DNA of 16,490 nucleotides from Flavobacterium sp. (GCA_004296145.1 SEBM01000020.1:1-16490), one strand, 5' to 3'; positions 1 through 7,361 are shown, counted from the first letter of the stretch. Numbers and translations: made by a program. Notes: generated by a model not told the origin, from the letters alone.

Positions 1-1
1 C

Positions 2-967
2 TTAGCGACAATTCTAATTTCAGCAATTGTAATGATTTGTGCTGTTTATCTTTTTCCAATTCACCAAGATATAGCGATTACCAAAGTTCCGTTTGAAAAA
101 ATTGAATCAGGATCTGTTGGAGATCAGATTGCGAAACTGCTTACGGCAAATGATTTCTTCGAATTATTGTCGCGAAAAAGTATGCTGGCTTTGATTATTT
201 TCTCTTTTTTAATTGGGTTTGCGACCTTGCAGTCTGGTGAAAAAGGAAATGCTTTCAAAAGTTTTCTGGATTCAGGAAACGAAGTCATGAAACAGTTATT
301 AAACTTTATAATGAAAATGGCACCAATTGGTTTAGGAGCTTATTTCGCTTATCAGGTTGGAGTTTTTGGACCACAATTACTTGGAGTTTATGCAAAACCG
401 ATGGGTGTTTATTATGTTGCCTGTATCTTTTATTTCTTTACTTTCTTTAGCTTATACGCTATAATTGCCGGCGGAAAAAGAGCTTTCAAAGTTTTTTGGA
501 GCAATAATATCACGCCATCCTTAACCGCAATCGGAACCTGTAGCAGTATTGCGACAATTCCGGCAAATCTGGATGCAGCACAAAAAATGGGAATTCCGTC
601 ACATGTTCGAAATTTGGTGATTCCGCTTGGAGCGCCTTTGCACAAAGATGGTTCGAGTATGTCGTCCATTCTGAAAATCACTTTTCTTTTTGCCATGTTC
701 GGAAAGGATTTTACAGAGCCTTCAACCATACTTTTAGCATTAGGAATTACAGTAATAGTTTCTATAGTCGAAGGCGGAATTCCGAACGGTGGTTATATTG
801 GCGAAGTTCTGGCTATTACAGTTTATGGTTTTCCAATGGAACAAGCACTTCCGGTTGCCATGATTTTGGGAACTTTAGTAGATCCGATTGCAACTTTATT
901 AAACGCAAATGGAGATGTTATTTCTTCGATGCTCGTTTCGAGATTTTCGGAGAAAACCAAATGGTAG
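2..967 (+). CDS. SDF-family dicarboxylate/amino acid:cation symporter, 5' end missing
   Basis: The reading frame is open to the left edge (codons from position 2 onward), so the N-terminal part lies outside the window; about 321 residues remain of a family that usually has 400-450. The protein would be a multi-pass inner-membrane carrier that couples uptake of an organic acid or amino acid to a cation gradient. Family signatures are visible: a helical-hairpin serine motif (T-C-S-S-I-A-T-I-P, about 536-562), the G-A-P-L-H-K-D-G-S-S stretch at the position of the usual NMDGT motif (641-658), and D-P-I-A-T-L-L-N-A-N-G-D in the last transport helix (881-916). By hand alignment to GltPh, D394, T398, N401 and D405 are kept, but R397, which binds the side-chain carboxylate of aspartate, is Ala (890-892). 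The substrate may therefore not be a dicarboxylate. It is followed after 74 bases by a decarboxylase gene on the same strand. Family call is firm; substrate is unknown. Confidence 0.9.
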   Translation, partial: LATILISAIVMICAVYLFPIHQDIAITKVPFEKIESGSVGDQIAKLLTANDFFELLSRKSMLALIIFSFLIGFATLQSGEKGNAFKSFLDSGNEVMKQLLNFIMKMAPIGLGAYFAYQVGVFGPQLLGVYAKPMGVYYVACIFYFFTFFSLYAIIAGGKRAFKVFWSNNITPSLTAIGTCSSIATIPANLDAAQKMGIPSHVRNLVIPLGAPLHKDGSSMSSILKITFLFAMFGKDFTEPSTILLALGITVIVSIVEGGIPNGGYIGEVLAITVYGFPMEQALPVAMILGTLVDPIATLLNANGDVISSMLVSRFSEKTKW

Positions 968-993
968 TTTCTACTAAAAAAAAATCTTTTTTT

Positions 994-1019
994 AATCTGC
1001 TTTAATCCGCGCAATCTGC
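994..1019 (+). repeat. Three near-identical 7-mers (AATCYGC) between symporter and decarboxylase
   Basis: AATCTGC (994-1000), AATCCGC (1004-1010) and AATCTGC (1013-1019) lie in the 74-base gap, 22 bases before the decarboxylase ATG. They are separated by 3 and 2 bases. The pattern resembles short intergenic repeats that I recall from Flavobacterium genomes; that recollection is not checked. No hairpin or terminator is apparent here. Confidence 0.55.
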
Positions 1020-1041
1020 GTGAAACTTTATATTTAAAATT

Positions 1042-2436
1042 ATGAACACAATACTTCAACAAGATCTAAACGATTTTGAAAATATACTCGAAAAAACAAA
1101 ACAACAAGGAATAAATTTTTTGAATAATCTTGAAAATATTCCGACTTCAACAAAAGAAAGAATTGAACCAAACAGAGAATTAAATGATTTAGGTTTAGGC
1201 TCTCTGGAAGCGATAAAAGAATTTAATGAAAGACTTGCGCCTTTGTTGGTTTCTTCTCCGGGACCAAGATACTGGGGTTTTGTTACCGGCGGTTCTACAC
1301 CGGCATCAATTGTTGGAGACTGGCTCGCTTCTGTTTACGACCAAAATACGCAGGCGATAAACGCGCAAGGCGGAGTTTCTGCTTTAATTGAATTTGAAAC
1401 AATTAATCTTTTATTACAATTGCTTGATTTGCCAAAAACATTTCTGGGCGGATTTGTAACGGGTGCAACAATGTCCAATTTTACAAGCCTGGGTATTGCA
1501 AGACAATGGTTTGGAGCTCAGTTTGGGAAAGATTTTGCTAAAAACGGAATTTCAGAAACCATAAATATTCTTACTGCAACGCCACATTCTTCGTCTGTAA
1601 AATCGTTGGCAATGTTAGGAATCGGGAGCAATAATTATACAGTTTTAAAAACGATTGAAGGTAATCGCGAAGCAATTGACATAACAGATTTAGAAGAAAA
1701 AATCAAGGCTTTAAACGGAAAACCTTTTATTCTGATTTCCAGTGCAGGAACGGTTAATACAGCCGATTTTGATGATTTTAAAGCGATTTCTGAATTAAAA
1801 CAAAAATACAATTTCTGGTGGCATGTTGATGCTGCTTTTGGAGGTTTTGCAGCAGTTTCAGAAAAATACAAACATTTGGTTAAAGGCTGGGAAAATGCAG
1901 ACAGCATCACAATAGATTGTCATAAATGGTTAAATGTTCCTTATGAAAGCGCTTTTTATTTGGTTAAAAAGGACCATGTGAATTTCCAAATAGAAACTTT
2001 TCAAAACTCAAATGCACCTTATTTGGGAAATCCATTAGAAAATTTTAATTATCTGAATGTCCTTCCGGAAAATTCCCGTCGATTGAGAGCACTTCCGGTT
2101 TGGTTTTCTTTACTGGCTTACGGAAAAGAAGGTTTTTGTGATATTGTAGAAAACAGTGTACAATTGGCCTTGCATTTTGGAAACGAATTAATTGAAGAAG
2201 GAAATTTTGAAATTCTTGCTCCAATTAGATTAAATAATGTTTGTTTTACTTTAAAAGGAAATCATAATCAGGAAAAAGTAGGTCAATTTTTAACGGCTTT
2301 AAATGATACCGGAAAAGTATTTATGACACCAACCGTTTATCAAAACCGAAAAGGAATCAGAGCTTCGTTTGTAAATTGGAGAACTACAGAAGAAGATATT
2401 AAAATTGTCATTAATGAAATGAAAGCGGTACTTTAA
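1042..2436 (+). CDS. PLP-dependent group II amino-acid decarboxylase
   Basis: This 464-residue cytoplasmic enzyme belongs to the aromatic-L-amino-acid/glutamate decarboxylase family (Pfam Pyridoxal_deC), which removes the alpha-carboxyl group of an amino acid using pyridoxal phosphate. The PLP lysine is K295 in the D-C-H-K-W motif. D263 in H-V-D-A-A-F-G-G should pair with the pyridine nitrogen, and H182 in T-P-H-S-S-S should stack on the ring. The S-S-A-G-T-V-N-T motif near residue 235-242 is also typical. Length fits the family. The start is the ATG at 1042, preceded by an AT-rich leader without a Shine-Dalgarno sequence, as is usual in Bacteroidota. The preceding carrier gene on the same strand suggests an uptake-and-decarboxylation pair, as in amine-forming acid-resistance systems, but this is inference. 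Substrate cannot be assigned from sequence alone; aromatic amino acid, diaminobutyrate or another neutral amino acid are all possible. Confidence 0.9.
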   Translation: MNTILQQDLNDFENILEKTKQQGINFLNNLENIPTSTKERIEPNRELNDLGLGSLEAIKEFNERLAPLLVSSPGPRYWGFVTGGSTPASIVGDWLASVYDQNTQAINAQGGVSALIEFETINLLLQLLDLPKTFLGGFVTGATMSNFTSLGIARQWFGAQFGKDFAKNGISETINILTATPHSSSVKSLAMLGIGSNNYTVLKTIEGNREAIDITDLEEKIKALNGKPFILISSAGTVNTADFDDFKAISELKQKYNFWWHVDAAFGGFAAVSEKYKHLVKGWENADSITIDCHKWLNVPYESAFYLVKKDHVNFQIETFQNSNAPYLGNPLENFNYLNVLPENSRRLRALPVWFSLLAYGKEGFCDIVENSVQLALHFGNELIEEGNFEILAPIRLNNVCFTLKGNHNQEKVGQFLTALNDTGKVFMTPTVYQNRKGIRASFVNWRTTEEDIKIVINEMKAVL

Positions 2437-2446
2437 ATTGTAATAG

Positions 2447-2482
2447 AAAAAAAAGAGCCTGTTTTGAAGGATACAGGCTCTT
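2447..2482 (-). terminator. Rho-independent terminator of the TonB-dependent barrel gene
   Basis: A perfect 10-bp stem (2453-2462 with 2473-2482) encloses a 10-base loop. Read on the minus strand it is followed by a T tract (A8 at 2447-2454 on the plus strand). It sits about 30 bases after the stop codon of the minus-strand gene that ends at 2513. On the plus strand there is no T tract after the stem, but it may still slow transcription coming from the decarboxylase. Confidence 0.8.
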
Positions 2483-2512
2483 AACTAACACAAAAAAACA
2501 AAAAAAGACAAT

Positions 2513-4642
2513 TTAAATCCTGTAAGTAAATGCAATAGTCGCAATACGATTATCCAATTCGTATTTTTTACTGATCGCCGTTTGCGCAATTGCTGAGTTG
2601 ATATTGAAATTATTGGTATTAAAAATATCAGTAACATTCAGTTTTATACTTCCTTTATTGGAAAGAATTTGTTTTGAAATTCCGACACTGAAATCAAAGA
2701 AACCATCTCTCTGATAAATTCCAAGATTTGATTTTGACTGATATTGTGCATTTGCTTCGGCTTTCAGGGTTTCAGAAATTGTAAAAGCATTTTGCGCACT
2801 TATATTATAAGTTACAATAGGATCTATTGTATCTGTGTTTACAGTATTTCCCATGAATTTATTTTCGAAAATGTTAAAAAGTGTATTCAGTGACCACCAT
2901 TTGTAAATTTCTATAGTGTTTGTAATATTTACTCCGTAATTGTAGGATTTGTCTACATTAATCTGAGAAGTAACCGTTGTGTTATCTACCGGATTATAAA
3001 CATACACTTCCGTGAAAACATCGCTCGTTTTGCTGAAATACAATGAAGCCATAAAATTGCTTTTCCAGGCATATCCAATCTCTGCGGCATGTGTAATTTC
3101 GGGAACTAAATTTGGATTTCCCTGGGAATAATTAAAAGAATCATCATAAAAACGAAACGGATTCAGATCAAACTGGCTCGGTCTGTTGATTCTTTTGCTG
3201 TAAGAAGCATGCATCGAATGATTTTCCGTGAATTCGTATTTTAACGAAAGACTCGGAAACCATTTTAAATAATCATCTTTGTGCTCTTCATTTAATGTTT
3301 TTTGTAAAATATTTATAGCTGTATATTCCGTTCTCAATCCTCCCTGAATATTCAGTTTTTCCATTTGATATTTATAATTCGCGTAAGCGGCATAAATCTG
3401 TTCCTTGTACTCAAAATGATTTGTCGAATTCAGATCAATAATCCAGTCGTTATTTTCATTGTATTCATAAACAGACGGATTATCATTATTTTTGACACTT
3501 CCTTTAAACCCCCATTCAATAGATTGTTTTTCCTTAAACGGATTTACAAAATCAACCTTTCCTGTAAAAACTTTCAATTTCGAAGGAATAAAACCTCGTC
3601 TGTCATTAATAACTGTCGCACTCAAAGGATCAACAGTCAGAGCACTCTGAAACTGATTTGACCTGAATTTTGAAGTCTCATATTCAAAATCAAAAGATAT
3701 ATTTTTTCCTTCTGTATTAAATTTATGAGTTCCAGAAAAAGCATACGTATAGTCGTTCCATTTTTCTTTGCTGTCATTGTAAGTCAAAGCATCAAACTGA
3801 ATTTGATCTAATGCATTTGTCAATGTATTTCTTCCGTTGGCCATATTCTCGTAACGTCCAATTTTAGCATCAACATAGACTTCTAAATTTGTTTTTTCAG
3901 AAACTTCGTAATTTGTTCCAATTTTAAAATTGTTAGAAGTCAGAGGTTCATTTGTTTTTGAGAATTGATGATTTTTGGTCAAAATTTTCTGTCTGGAATT
4001 TTCTGTATACTGAATCTGATCAAAATCTTTATGTTCTTCTTCGCCTCTGAAAGTATAGCTGTAATTACCAAAAACGCCGAATTTGTTTTTATTGTAATTT
4101 AAATTAAATCCTGAATTTGTTCTGTTTTTCCTGCCTCTTCCATAACTTGTAAATGCAGTACCTTTAAGTCCGCCTGCATTTGGTTTTTTCAAAATAATAT
4201 TGATAATTCCGGCCTTGCCTGCAGCGTCATATTTAGAAGATGGATTTGTAATAACTTCTATTTGTTTGATATTCGATGATGTGGTTGATTTCAAATAATT
4301 GGCAAGTTCCTTTTGCGAAAGCTGCGTTAATTTACCATTTATCATAACCGCAACACCTTGCTGTCCTCTTATTGATAAATCGCCATCCTGTGAAACCACA
4401 ACTCCAGGAGCACGGCTTAAAACATCCAAAGCAGTTCCGCCTTCAGAGACAATACTATTTTCTACATTAAAAATCATTCGGTCAGATTTTTGGGTATAAA
4501 GTATTTTCTTTTTTACGATTACAATTTCGTCAAGGGCATTTATAGAAGTTTCAACAATACTGTCGTTTTCTTTTTCATTTTCTGTTTGAGCGTATCCATA
4601 TGCTGAGAAAGCAAACATTATGGAGGTTATAATATTTTTCAT
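2513..4642 (-). CDS. TonB-dependent outer-membrane beta-barrel protein
   Basis: This 709-residue protein is a TonB-dependent receptor-like barrel, probably of the OMP_b-brl_3 group. A signal peptide (residues 1-18, cleavage at A-Q) is followed by a possible TonB-box-like stretch L-D-E-I-V-I-V near 37-43. A plug domain (about 60-152) contains the typical A-L-D-V-L-S-R-A-P-G-V, I-R-G, I-N-G-K and I-E-V-I-T-N-P-S-S-K-Y elements. The remaining residues alternate as expected for a large beta barrel rich in Asn, Tyr and Phe, ending in Y-R-I. It should import or bind an unknown ligand across the outer membrane with energy from TonB. It lacks the carboxypeptidase-regulatory-like domain that often precedes the plug in this group, and has no SusD partner or anti-sigma factor next to it. 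A terminator follows it directly, so it is likely transcribed alone. Family sure, ligand unknown. Confidence 0.92.
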   Translation of the reverse strand: MKNIITSIMFAFSAYGYAQTENEKENDSIVETSINALDEIVIVKKKILYTQKSDRMIFNVENSIVSEGGTALDVLSRAPGVVVSQDGDLSIRGQQGVAVMINGKLTQLSQKELANYLKSTTSSNIKQIEVITNPSSKYDAAGKAGIINIILKKPNAGGLKGTAFTSYGRGRKNRTNSGFNLNYNKNKFGVFGNYSYTFRGEEEHKDFDQIQYTENSRQKILTKNHQFSKTNEPLTSNNFKIGTNYEVSEKTNLEVYVDAKIGRYENMANGRNTLTNALDQIQFDALTYNDSKEKWNDYTYAFSGTHKFNTEGKNISFDFEYETSKFRSNQFQSALTVDPLSATVINDRRGFIPSKLKVFTGKVDFVNPFKEKQSIEWGFKGSVKNNDNPSVYEYNENNDWIIDLNSTNHFEYKEQIYAAYANYKYQMEKLNIQGGLRTEYTAINILQKTLNEEHKDDYLKWFPSLSLKYEFTENHSMHASYSKRINRPSQFDLNPFRFYDDSFNYSQGNPNLVPEITHAAEIGYAWKSNFMASLYFSKTSDVFTEVYVYNPVDNTTVTSQINVDKSYNYGVNITNTIEIYKWWSLNTLFNIFENKFMGNTVNTDTIDPIVTYNISAQNAFTISETLKAEANAQYQSKSNLGIYQRDGFFDFSVGISKQILSNKGSIKLNVTDIFNTNNFNINSAIAQTAISKKYELDNRIATIAFTYRI

Positions 4643-4659
4643 GTTGTTTGAATTGGTAA

Positions 4660-4687
4660 AATCTAATGTGTTTAGATGTAAATCTAA
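4660..4687 (-). promoter_or_regulatory. Alternating AATCTAA / TTTAGAT half-sites upstream of barrel gene
   Basis: AATCTAA occurs at 4660-4666 and again 21 bases on at 4681-4687, with an inverted TTTAGAT at 4671-4677 between them. The first and middle sites form a 6-bp stem with a 5-base spacer (4661-4666 with 4672-4677). The cluster begins 18 bases upstream of the barrel gene start, so it could be an operator or a leader hairpin. The spacing of two helical turns favours a protein site, but the bases are AT-rich and chance is possible. Confidence 0.3.
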
Positions 4688-4815
4688 GTTTCGGATAATA
4701 ATTATTGTAGAATAATTTTTTCTAATGTGCCCGAAGCTCTTTTTTGAAGATTTAAAACTCTAATTGAAACAAGTGAAATGAATTTTTTGATGGAGTGGGG
4801 TTTAAGTAACATAAC

Positions 4816-4847
4816 TTGGCATTTATAAATTTAATTTGCCAAATATA
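4816..4847 (-). promoter_or_regulatory. Possible -7 box with overlapping dyad for barrel gene
   Basis: The minus strand reads TATATTTG at 4847-4840, matching the Bacteroidota -7 consensus TAnnTTTG. A dyad TTGGCA (4816-4821) / TGCCAA (4837-4842) overlaps it and would cover the start point. No good -33 TTG lies at the right distance, and the leader would be about 190 bases long. This is a weak candidate promoter and operator. Confidence 0.3.
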
Positions 4848-4944
4848 TAACTATTTATAATAAGTCTAAATAAAAATAACAATTAATTTATGTTTTAAAT
4901 TATAGCGCACTGATTGCCAGTAGCCGTAAATAGTGAGTTAAAAC

Positions 4945-4982
4945 AAAAAATCGGCTTGTTTTATTTAAAAACAAGCCGATTT
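4945..4982 (-). terminator. Rho-independent terminator of gldA
   Basis: A perfect 15-bp stem (4948-4962 with 4968-4982) has a 5-base loop. On the minus strand it ends in a T6 tract (A6 at 4945-4950 on the plus strand, partly within the stem). It lies about 34 bases after the gldA stop codon, the expected place for its terminator. Confidence 0.85.
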
Positions 4983-5015
4983 ATATAACTGAAAACCGAG
5001 ACTGTGACTGAAAAT

Positions 5016-5912
5016 TTACTTCGTAATCTCTCTAAAAACAGCTTCAAGATTTTTATTTTTCTGATTCAATTGTAAAGTTTTCAAACCATTTTCATTTGCA
5101 AAATCAAAAATAGCCGGACGCATGTCTTTTTCGGTTATAAAAGTAAGTTCCCAGGTCATGTCGTGCGTATTTCTATAGGTACTTATGTTTTCGAGTTTAG
5201 CAAGTAATTGCTCTTCTACCTGATAATCAAATTCTACTTCGATAACTTGTTCTTTGTTTTCAGAGATTAATTTGTCCAGTTTTTTATCTGCCACAATTTG
5301 ACCTTTGTCAATAATTATGACACGGTCACAAATTGCTTCAACCTCCTGCATAATGTGAGTTGACAGAAAAACCGTTTTATCTTTCCCGACATTTTTTATA
5401 ACATTTCTAATTTCCATTAACTGATTAGGATCCAGACCAGTAGTTGGTTCATCTAAAATTAAAACATCCGGATTGTGCAGTAAAGCATTTGCCAATCCTA
5501 CACGCTGACGGTACCCTTTAGACAATTGTCCGATCTTTTTATGACTTTCGGCTGACAGGCCTGTCAGTTGAATTACGTCTTCAATTCTTGTCTTTTCTAC
5601 CTTGTAAACATCGGCATTAAAAGCCAAATACTCACGGACATACAAATCCAAATACAAAGGATTGTGCTCTGGTAAATATCCAATAGAAAGTTGTACTGCT
5701 TTTGCATTTGTCATGACATCATGACCATTTACAAGCGCTGTGCCGCTGTCGGCAAGTAAATAAGTAGTCAAAATTTTCATCAGTGTAGATTTTCCGGCTC
5801 CGTTTGGTCCTAAGAATCCTACGATTTCTCCTTTCTCAATTTTAAAAGAAATTTCATTAAGCGCTTTTTGCTCTCCGTAACTTTTTGATATGCTGTTTAC
5901 TTCTATTGACAT
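5016..5912 (-). CDS. gldA: Gliding-motility ABC transporter ATP-binding protein GldA
   Basis: This 298-residue ABC ATPase hydrolyses ATP for the GldA-GldF-GldG membrane transporter, which is associated with gliding motility and surface adhesin function in Flavobacterium. The nucleotide-binding domain is complete: Walker A G-P-N-G-A-G-K-S-T at 35-43, Q-loop region I-G-Y-L-P-E at 77-82 (Glu in place of Gln, common in this subgroup), signature L-S-K-G-Y-R-Q at 130-136, Walker B V-L-I-L-D-E-P at 150-156, D-loop G-L-D at 159-161 and switch His at 186. A C-terminal extension of about 90 residues follows. I recognise the sequence as GldA-like, which is a memory-based call; a generic ABC-2 export ATPase is the alternative. 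No gldF or gldG permease is next to it; in F. johnsoniae gldA is likewise unlinked from gldFG. It is transcribed alone, with its own terminator and a short leader. Confidence 0.88.
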   Translation of the reverse strand: MSIEVNSISKSYGEQKALNEISFKIEKGEIVGFLGPNGAGKSTLMKILTTYLLADSGTALVNGHDVMTNAKAVQLSIGYLPEHNPLYLDLYVREYLAFNADVYKVEKTRIEDVIQLTGLSAESHKKIGQLSKGYRQRVGLANALLHNPDVLILDEPTTGLDPNQLMEIRNVIKNVGKDKTVFLSTHIMQEVEAICDRVIIIDKGQIVADKKLDKLISENKEQVIEVEFDYQVEEQLLAKLENISTYRNTHDMTWELTFITEKDMRPAIFDFANENGLKTLQLNQKNKNLEAVFREITK

Positions 5913-5928
5913 AACTTTTTATTTGCTA

Positions 5929-5936
5929 CAAAAGTA
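5929..5936 (-). promoter_or_regulatory. Candidate -7 box of gldA
   Basis: The minus strand reads TACTTTTG, an exact TAnnTTTG match, 16 bases before the gldA start codon. Transcription would begin roughly 10 bases before the ATG. A -33 TTG is not evident at the usual distance. Confidence 0.5.
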
Positions 5937-6001
5937 AACAGAAATAACGTTGATTGCTAAAATTTATCCTTTTATGAACTTTAATTATATAGAAAAATTC
6001 T

Positions 6002-6027
6002 AAGCAACGACGGCATCGTTCTTGCTT
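6002..6027 (+). promoter_or_regulatory. Imperfect leader hairpin before small OMP gene
   Basis: A stem of AACGA (6006-6010... paired through 6016-6020 TCGTT) is extended by AAGC (6002-6005) with GCTT (6024-6027) across a 3-base bulge (6021-6023). Two details fit: the loop is only 5 bases (6011-6015) and the element is unusually GC-rich for its surroundings. It ends 31 bases before the ATG and could stabilise the mRNA of an abundant outer-membrane protein or be part of the promoter. I find no TAnnTTTG box for this gene. Confidence 0.35.
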
Positions 6028-6058
6028 TAGGGGATAGTAATTAAAAACAAAAAATAAA

Positions 6059-6640
6059 ATGAAAAAATTTTTACTTGTAGCTGCTTTAGCTATCTGCAGT
6101 TTTGCAAACGCTCAAAAAGGAACAGTTTTAGTTGGTGGTAACATCGGATATTCTTCTGAAAAAGCAGAATACAGATTTAGTGAAGACAAAACTAATGAAT
6201 TCTCTTTTTCTCCAAAAGTGGGTTACCAATTTCATGATAACTGGACTGTAGGAGGTGAATTTACAGTTTCTTCTTCAACTAATGACGTTGCAGGAGATAA
6301 AGAAAAAAGGAATGGATTCAGAGCAGGTGCTTTTGTACGTTATACAATGCCATTAAGCCAGACTTTTTCTGTTTTTGCTGATATGGGAGCAGGTTTCCAA
6401 AATGTGAAAAACAAGTACTACGAAGATGGAGATCTTATTGGTAAATCAAAAGCTGATGGTATGTATGTAGGTGTAACTCCAGCTCTTTTCATTAACATGC
6501 AAAAAGGTTTTGGACTTAACTTTAGTATTGGTGGTATTGGATACGAAACATTAAGCTACGATAATAACGGTGCAGATGTTAATTCATTCTACTTCAACTT
6601 CGGACAAACATTTAACATTGGAATTTCTAAAAACTTCTAA
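6059..6640 (+). CDS. Small outer-membrane beta-barrel protein
   Basis: This 193-residue protein has a clear signal peptide (residues 1-18, M-K-K-F-L-L-V-A-A-L-A core, cleavage at A-Q) and then about 175 residues of alternating polar and aromatic or glycine strands, as in the eight-stranded outer-membrane barrel group (OMP_b-brl / porin-like). Examples are V-G-Y-Q-F, W-T-V-G-G-E-F and F-V-R-Y-T. It ends in a phenylalanine (S-K-N-F), the usual terminal residue recognised by the barrel assembly machinery. No enzyme motif is present. Such proteins are often abundant structural or porin-like barrels of unknown ligand. The start is the only reasonable ATG before the signal peptide. A strong terminator follows at once, so the gene is probably transcribed alone. 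Confidence 0.85.
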   Translation: MKKFLLVAALAICSFANAQKGTVLVGGNIGYSSEKAEYRFSEDKTNEFSFSPKVGYQFHDNWTVGGEFTVSSSTNDVAGDKEKRNGFRAGAFVRYTMPLSQTFSVFADMGAGFQNVKNKYYEDGDLIGKSKADGMYVGVTPALFINMQKGFGLNFSIGGIGYETLSYDNNGADVNSFYFNFGQTFNIGISKNF

Positions 6641-6665
6641 TCTTAGATTACATATTCAATTTCAG

Positions 6666-6694
6666 AAAAGCACTCCAAATGGGGTGCTTTTTTT
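6666..6694 (+). terminator. Rho-independent terminator of small OMP gene
   Basis: An 11-bp stem (6666-6676 with 6681-6691) with one T-G wobble and a 4-base AAAT loop is followed by a T tract that runs to 6694. It starts 25 bases after the stop codon of the barrel gene. Confidence 0.9.
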
Positions 6695-6763
6695 GTTTGG
6701 ATTAGATTTAAAAAAATCAATTCATTTAAAAGGAAAATACTGTTAAAAAAACTAATTTAGATA

Positions 6764-6793
6764 TTTGTTAACCAGCATCTTTTAGTAGTTTTG
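6764..6793 (+). promoter_or_regulatory. Bacteroidota promoter of isochorismatase-family gene
   Basis: TTTG (6764-6767) and TAGTTTTG (6786-6793) match the -33 and -7 consensus of the Bacteroidota primary sigma factor, with an 18-base spacer. The start point would fall near 6798-6800, leaving a leader of about 15 bases. This also decides the start codon: a TTG at 6795 in the same frame lies before the transcript would begin, so the ATG at 6813 is used. Confidence 0.7.
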
Positions 6794-6812
6794 TTTGAAA
6801 ATTTACATAAAA

Positions 6813-7361
6813 ATGAAAACAGCGTTATTGATTATTGATGTTCAGAATGATTATTTTGAGAATGGAAGAATGCCACTTGTTAATGCAAAAGAAGCAAGTG
6901 AGAAAGCAAAAAATGTTTTGAATTTGTTCAGAGAAAAAAAATTACCGGTTATCCATATCCAGCATATTTCTACACGACCGGCTGCAACATTTTTTCTGCC
7001 AAATACGGATGGTATAGCGATACATGAAAATGTAAAGCCTGCAGAAAATGAAAAAGTCATAATAAAGAATTTTCCAAATAGTTTTAAGGACACAGAATTG
7101 CTTAAATATCTAAACGAAGAAAGTATAACAGAACTGGTTATTTGTGGTATGATGACACAAAATTGTGTAGACTCTACAGTAAGAGCAGCCAAAGATTATG
7201 ATTTCAATTGTGTTGTAATTGGCGATGCCTGTGCAACAAAAGATCTTGAAGTTAATGGGCAGACAGTAAAAGCCGAACAAGTTCAAATTGCTTTTCTGGC
7301 ATCTTTAAATTATTATTTTGCAAAAGTAAAAACGCTGGAGCAATATATTGATGAGGCTTAA
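6813..7361 (+). CDS. Isochorismatase-family cysteine hydrolase
   Basis: The 182-residue protein belongs to the isochorismatase-like hydrolase family, whose members cleave amides or vinyl ethers (nicotinamide, N-carbamoyl compounds, isochorismate). All three catalytic residues are visible: D9 in L-I-I-D-V-Q-N-D, K85 in I-I-K-N-F-P-N-S-F, and the nucleophile C118 in T-Q-N-C-V-D-S-T. The G-M-M-T-Q-N-C block and the A-x-D-x-x-F-x-C-V-V-I-G-D-A-C-A-T pattern fit the family well. It has no signal peptide and should be cytoplasmic. The ATG at 6813 is preferred over an in-frame TTG at 6795, because translation from the TTG adds six residues unlike the family and the TTG directly follows the promoter. 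The specific substrate cannot be assigned; nearby genes give no hint. It shares a convergent intergenic region with metE. Confidence 0.88.
   Translation: MKTALLIIDVQNDYFENGRMPLVNAKEASEKAKNVLNLFREKKLPVIHIQHISTRPAATFFLPNTDGIAIHENVKPAENEKVIIKNFPNSFKDTELLKYLNEESITELVICGMMTQNCVDSTVRAAKDYDFNCVVIGDACATKDLEVNGQTVKAEQVQIAFLASLNYYFAKVKTLEQYIDEA

Larger units (their letters stand above)
4643..5015. other. 373-bp intergenic region between gldA and the barrel gene
   Basis: No convincing gene is seen. The part nearest 5015 holds the gldA terminator (4945-4982). The part upstream of the barrel gene holds alternating AATCTAA/TTAGAT half-sites (4660-4687) and a TTGGCA/TGCCAA dyad next to a possible -7 box (4816-4847). 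The rest is AT-rich sequence with no clear structure. Confidence 0.6.

Noticed and set aside
430..729. Minus-strand open frame of 99 codons inside the symporter gene
   Set aside because: It lies wholly within a well-supported membrane protein on the other strand and resembles no family.
6795..6812. TTG start giving six extra residues on the isochorismatase-family protein
   Set aside because: The TTG directly follows the -7 box, so it would lie before or at the transcription start; the ATG at 6813 gives the normal family N terminus.
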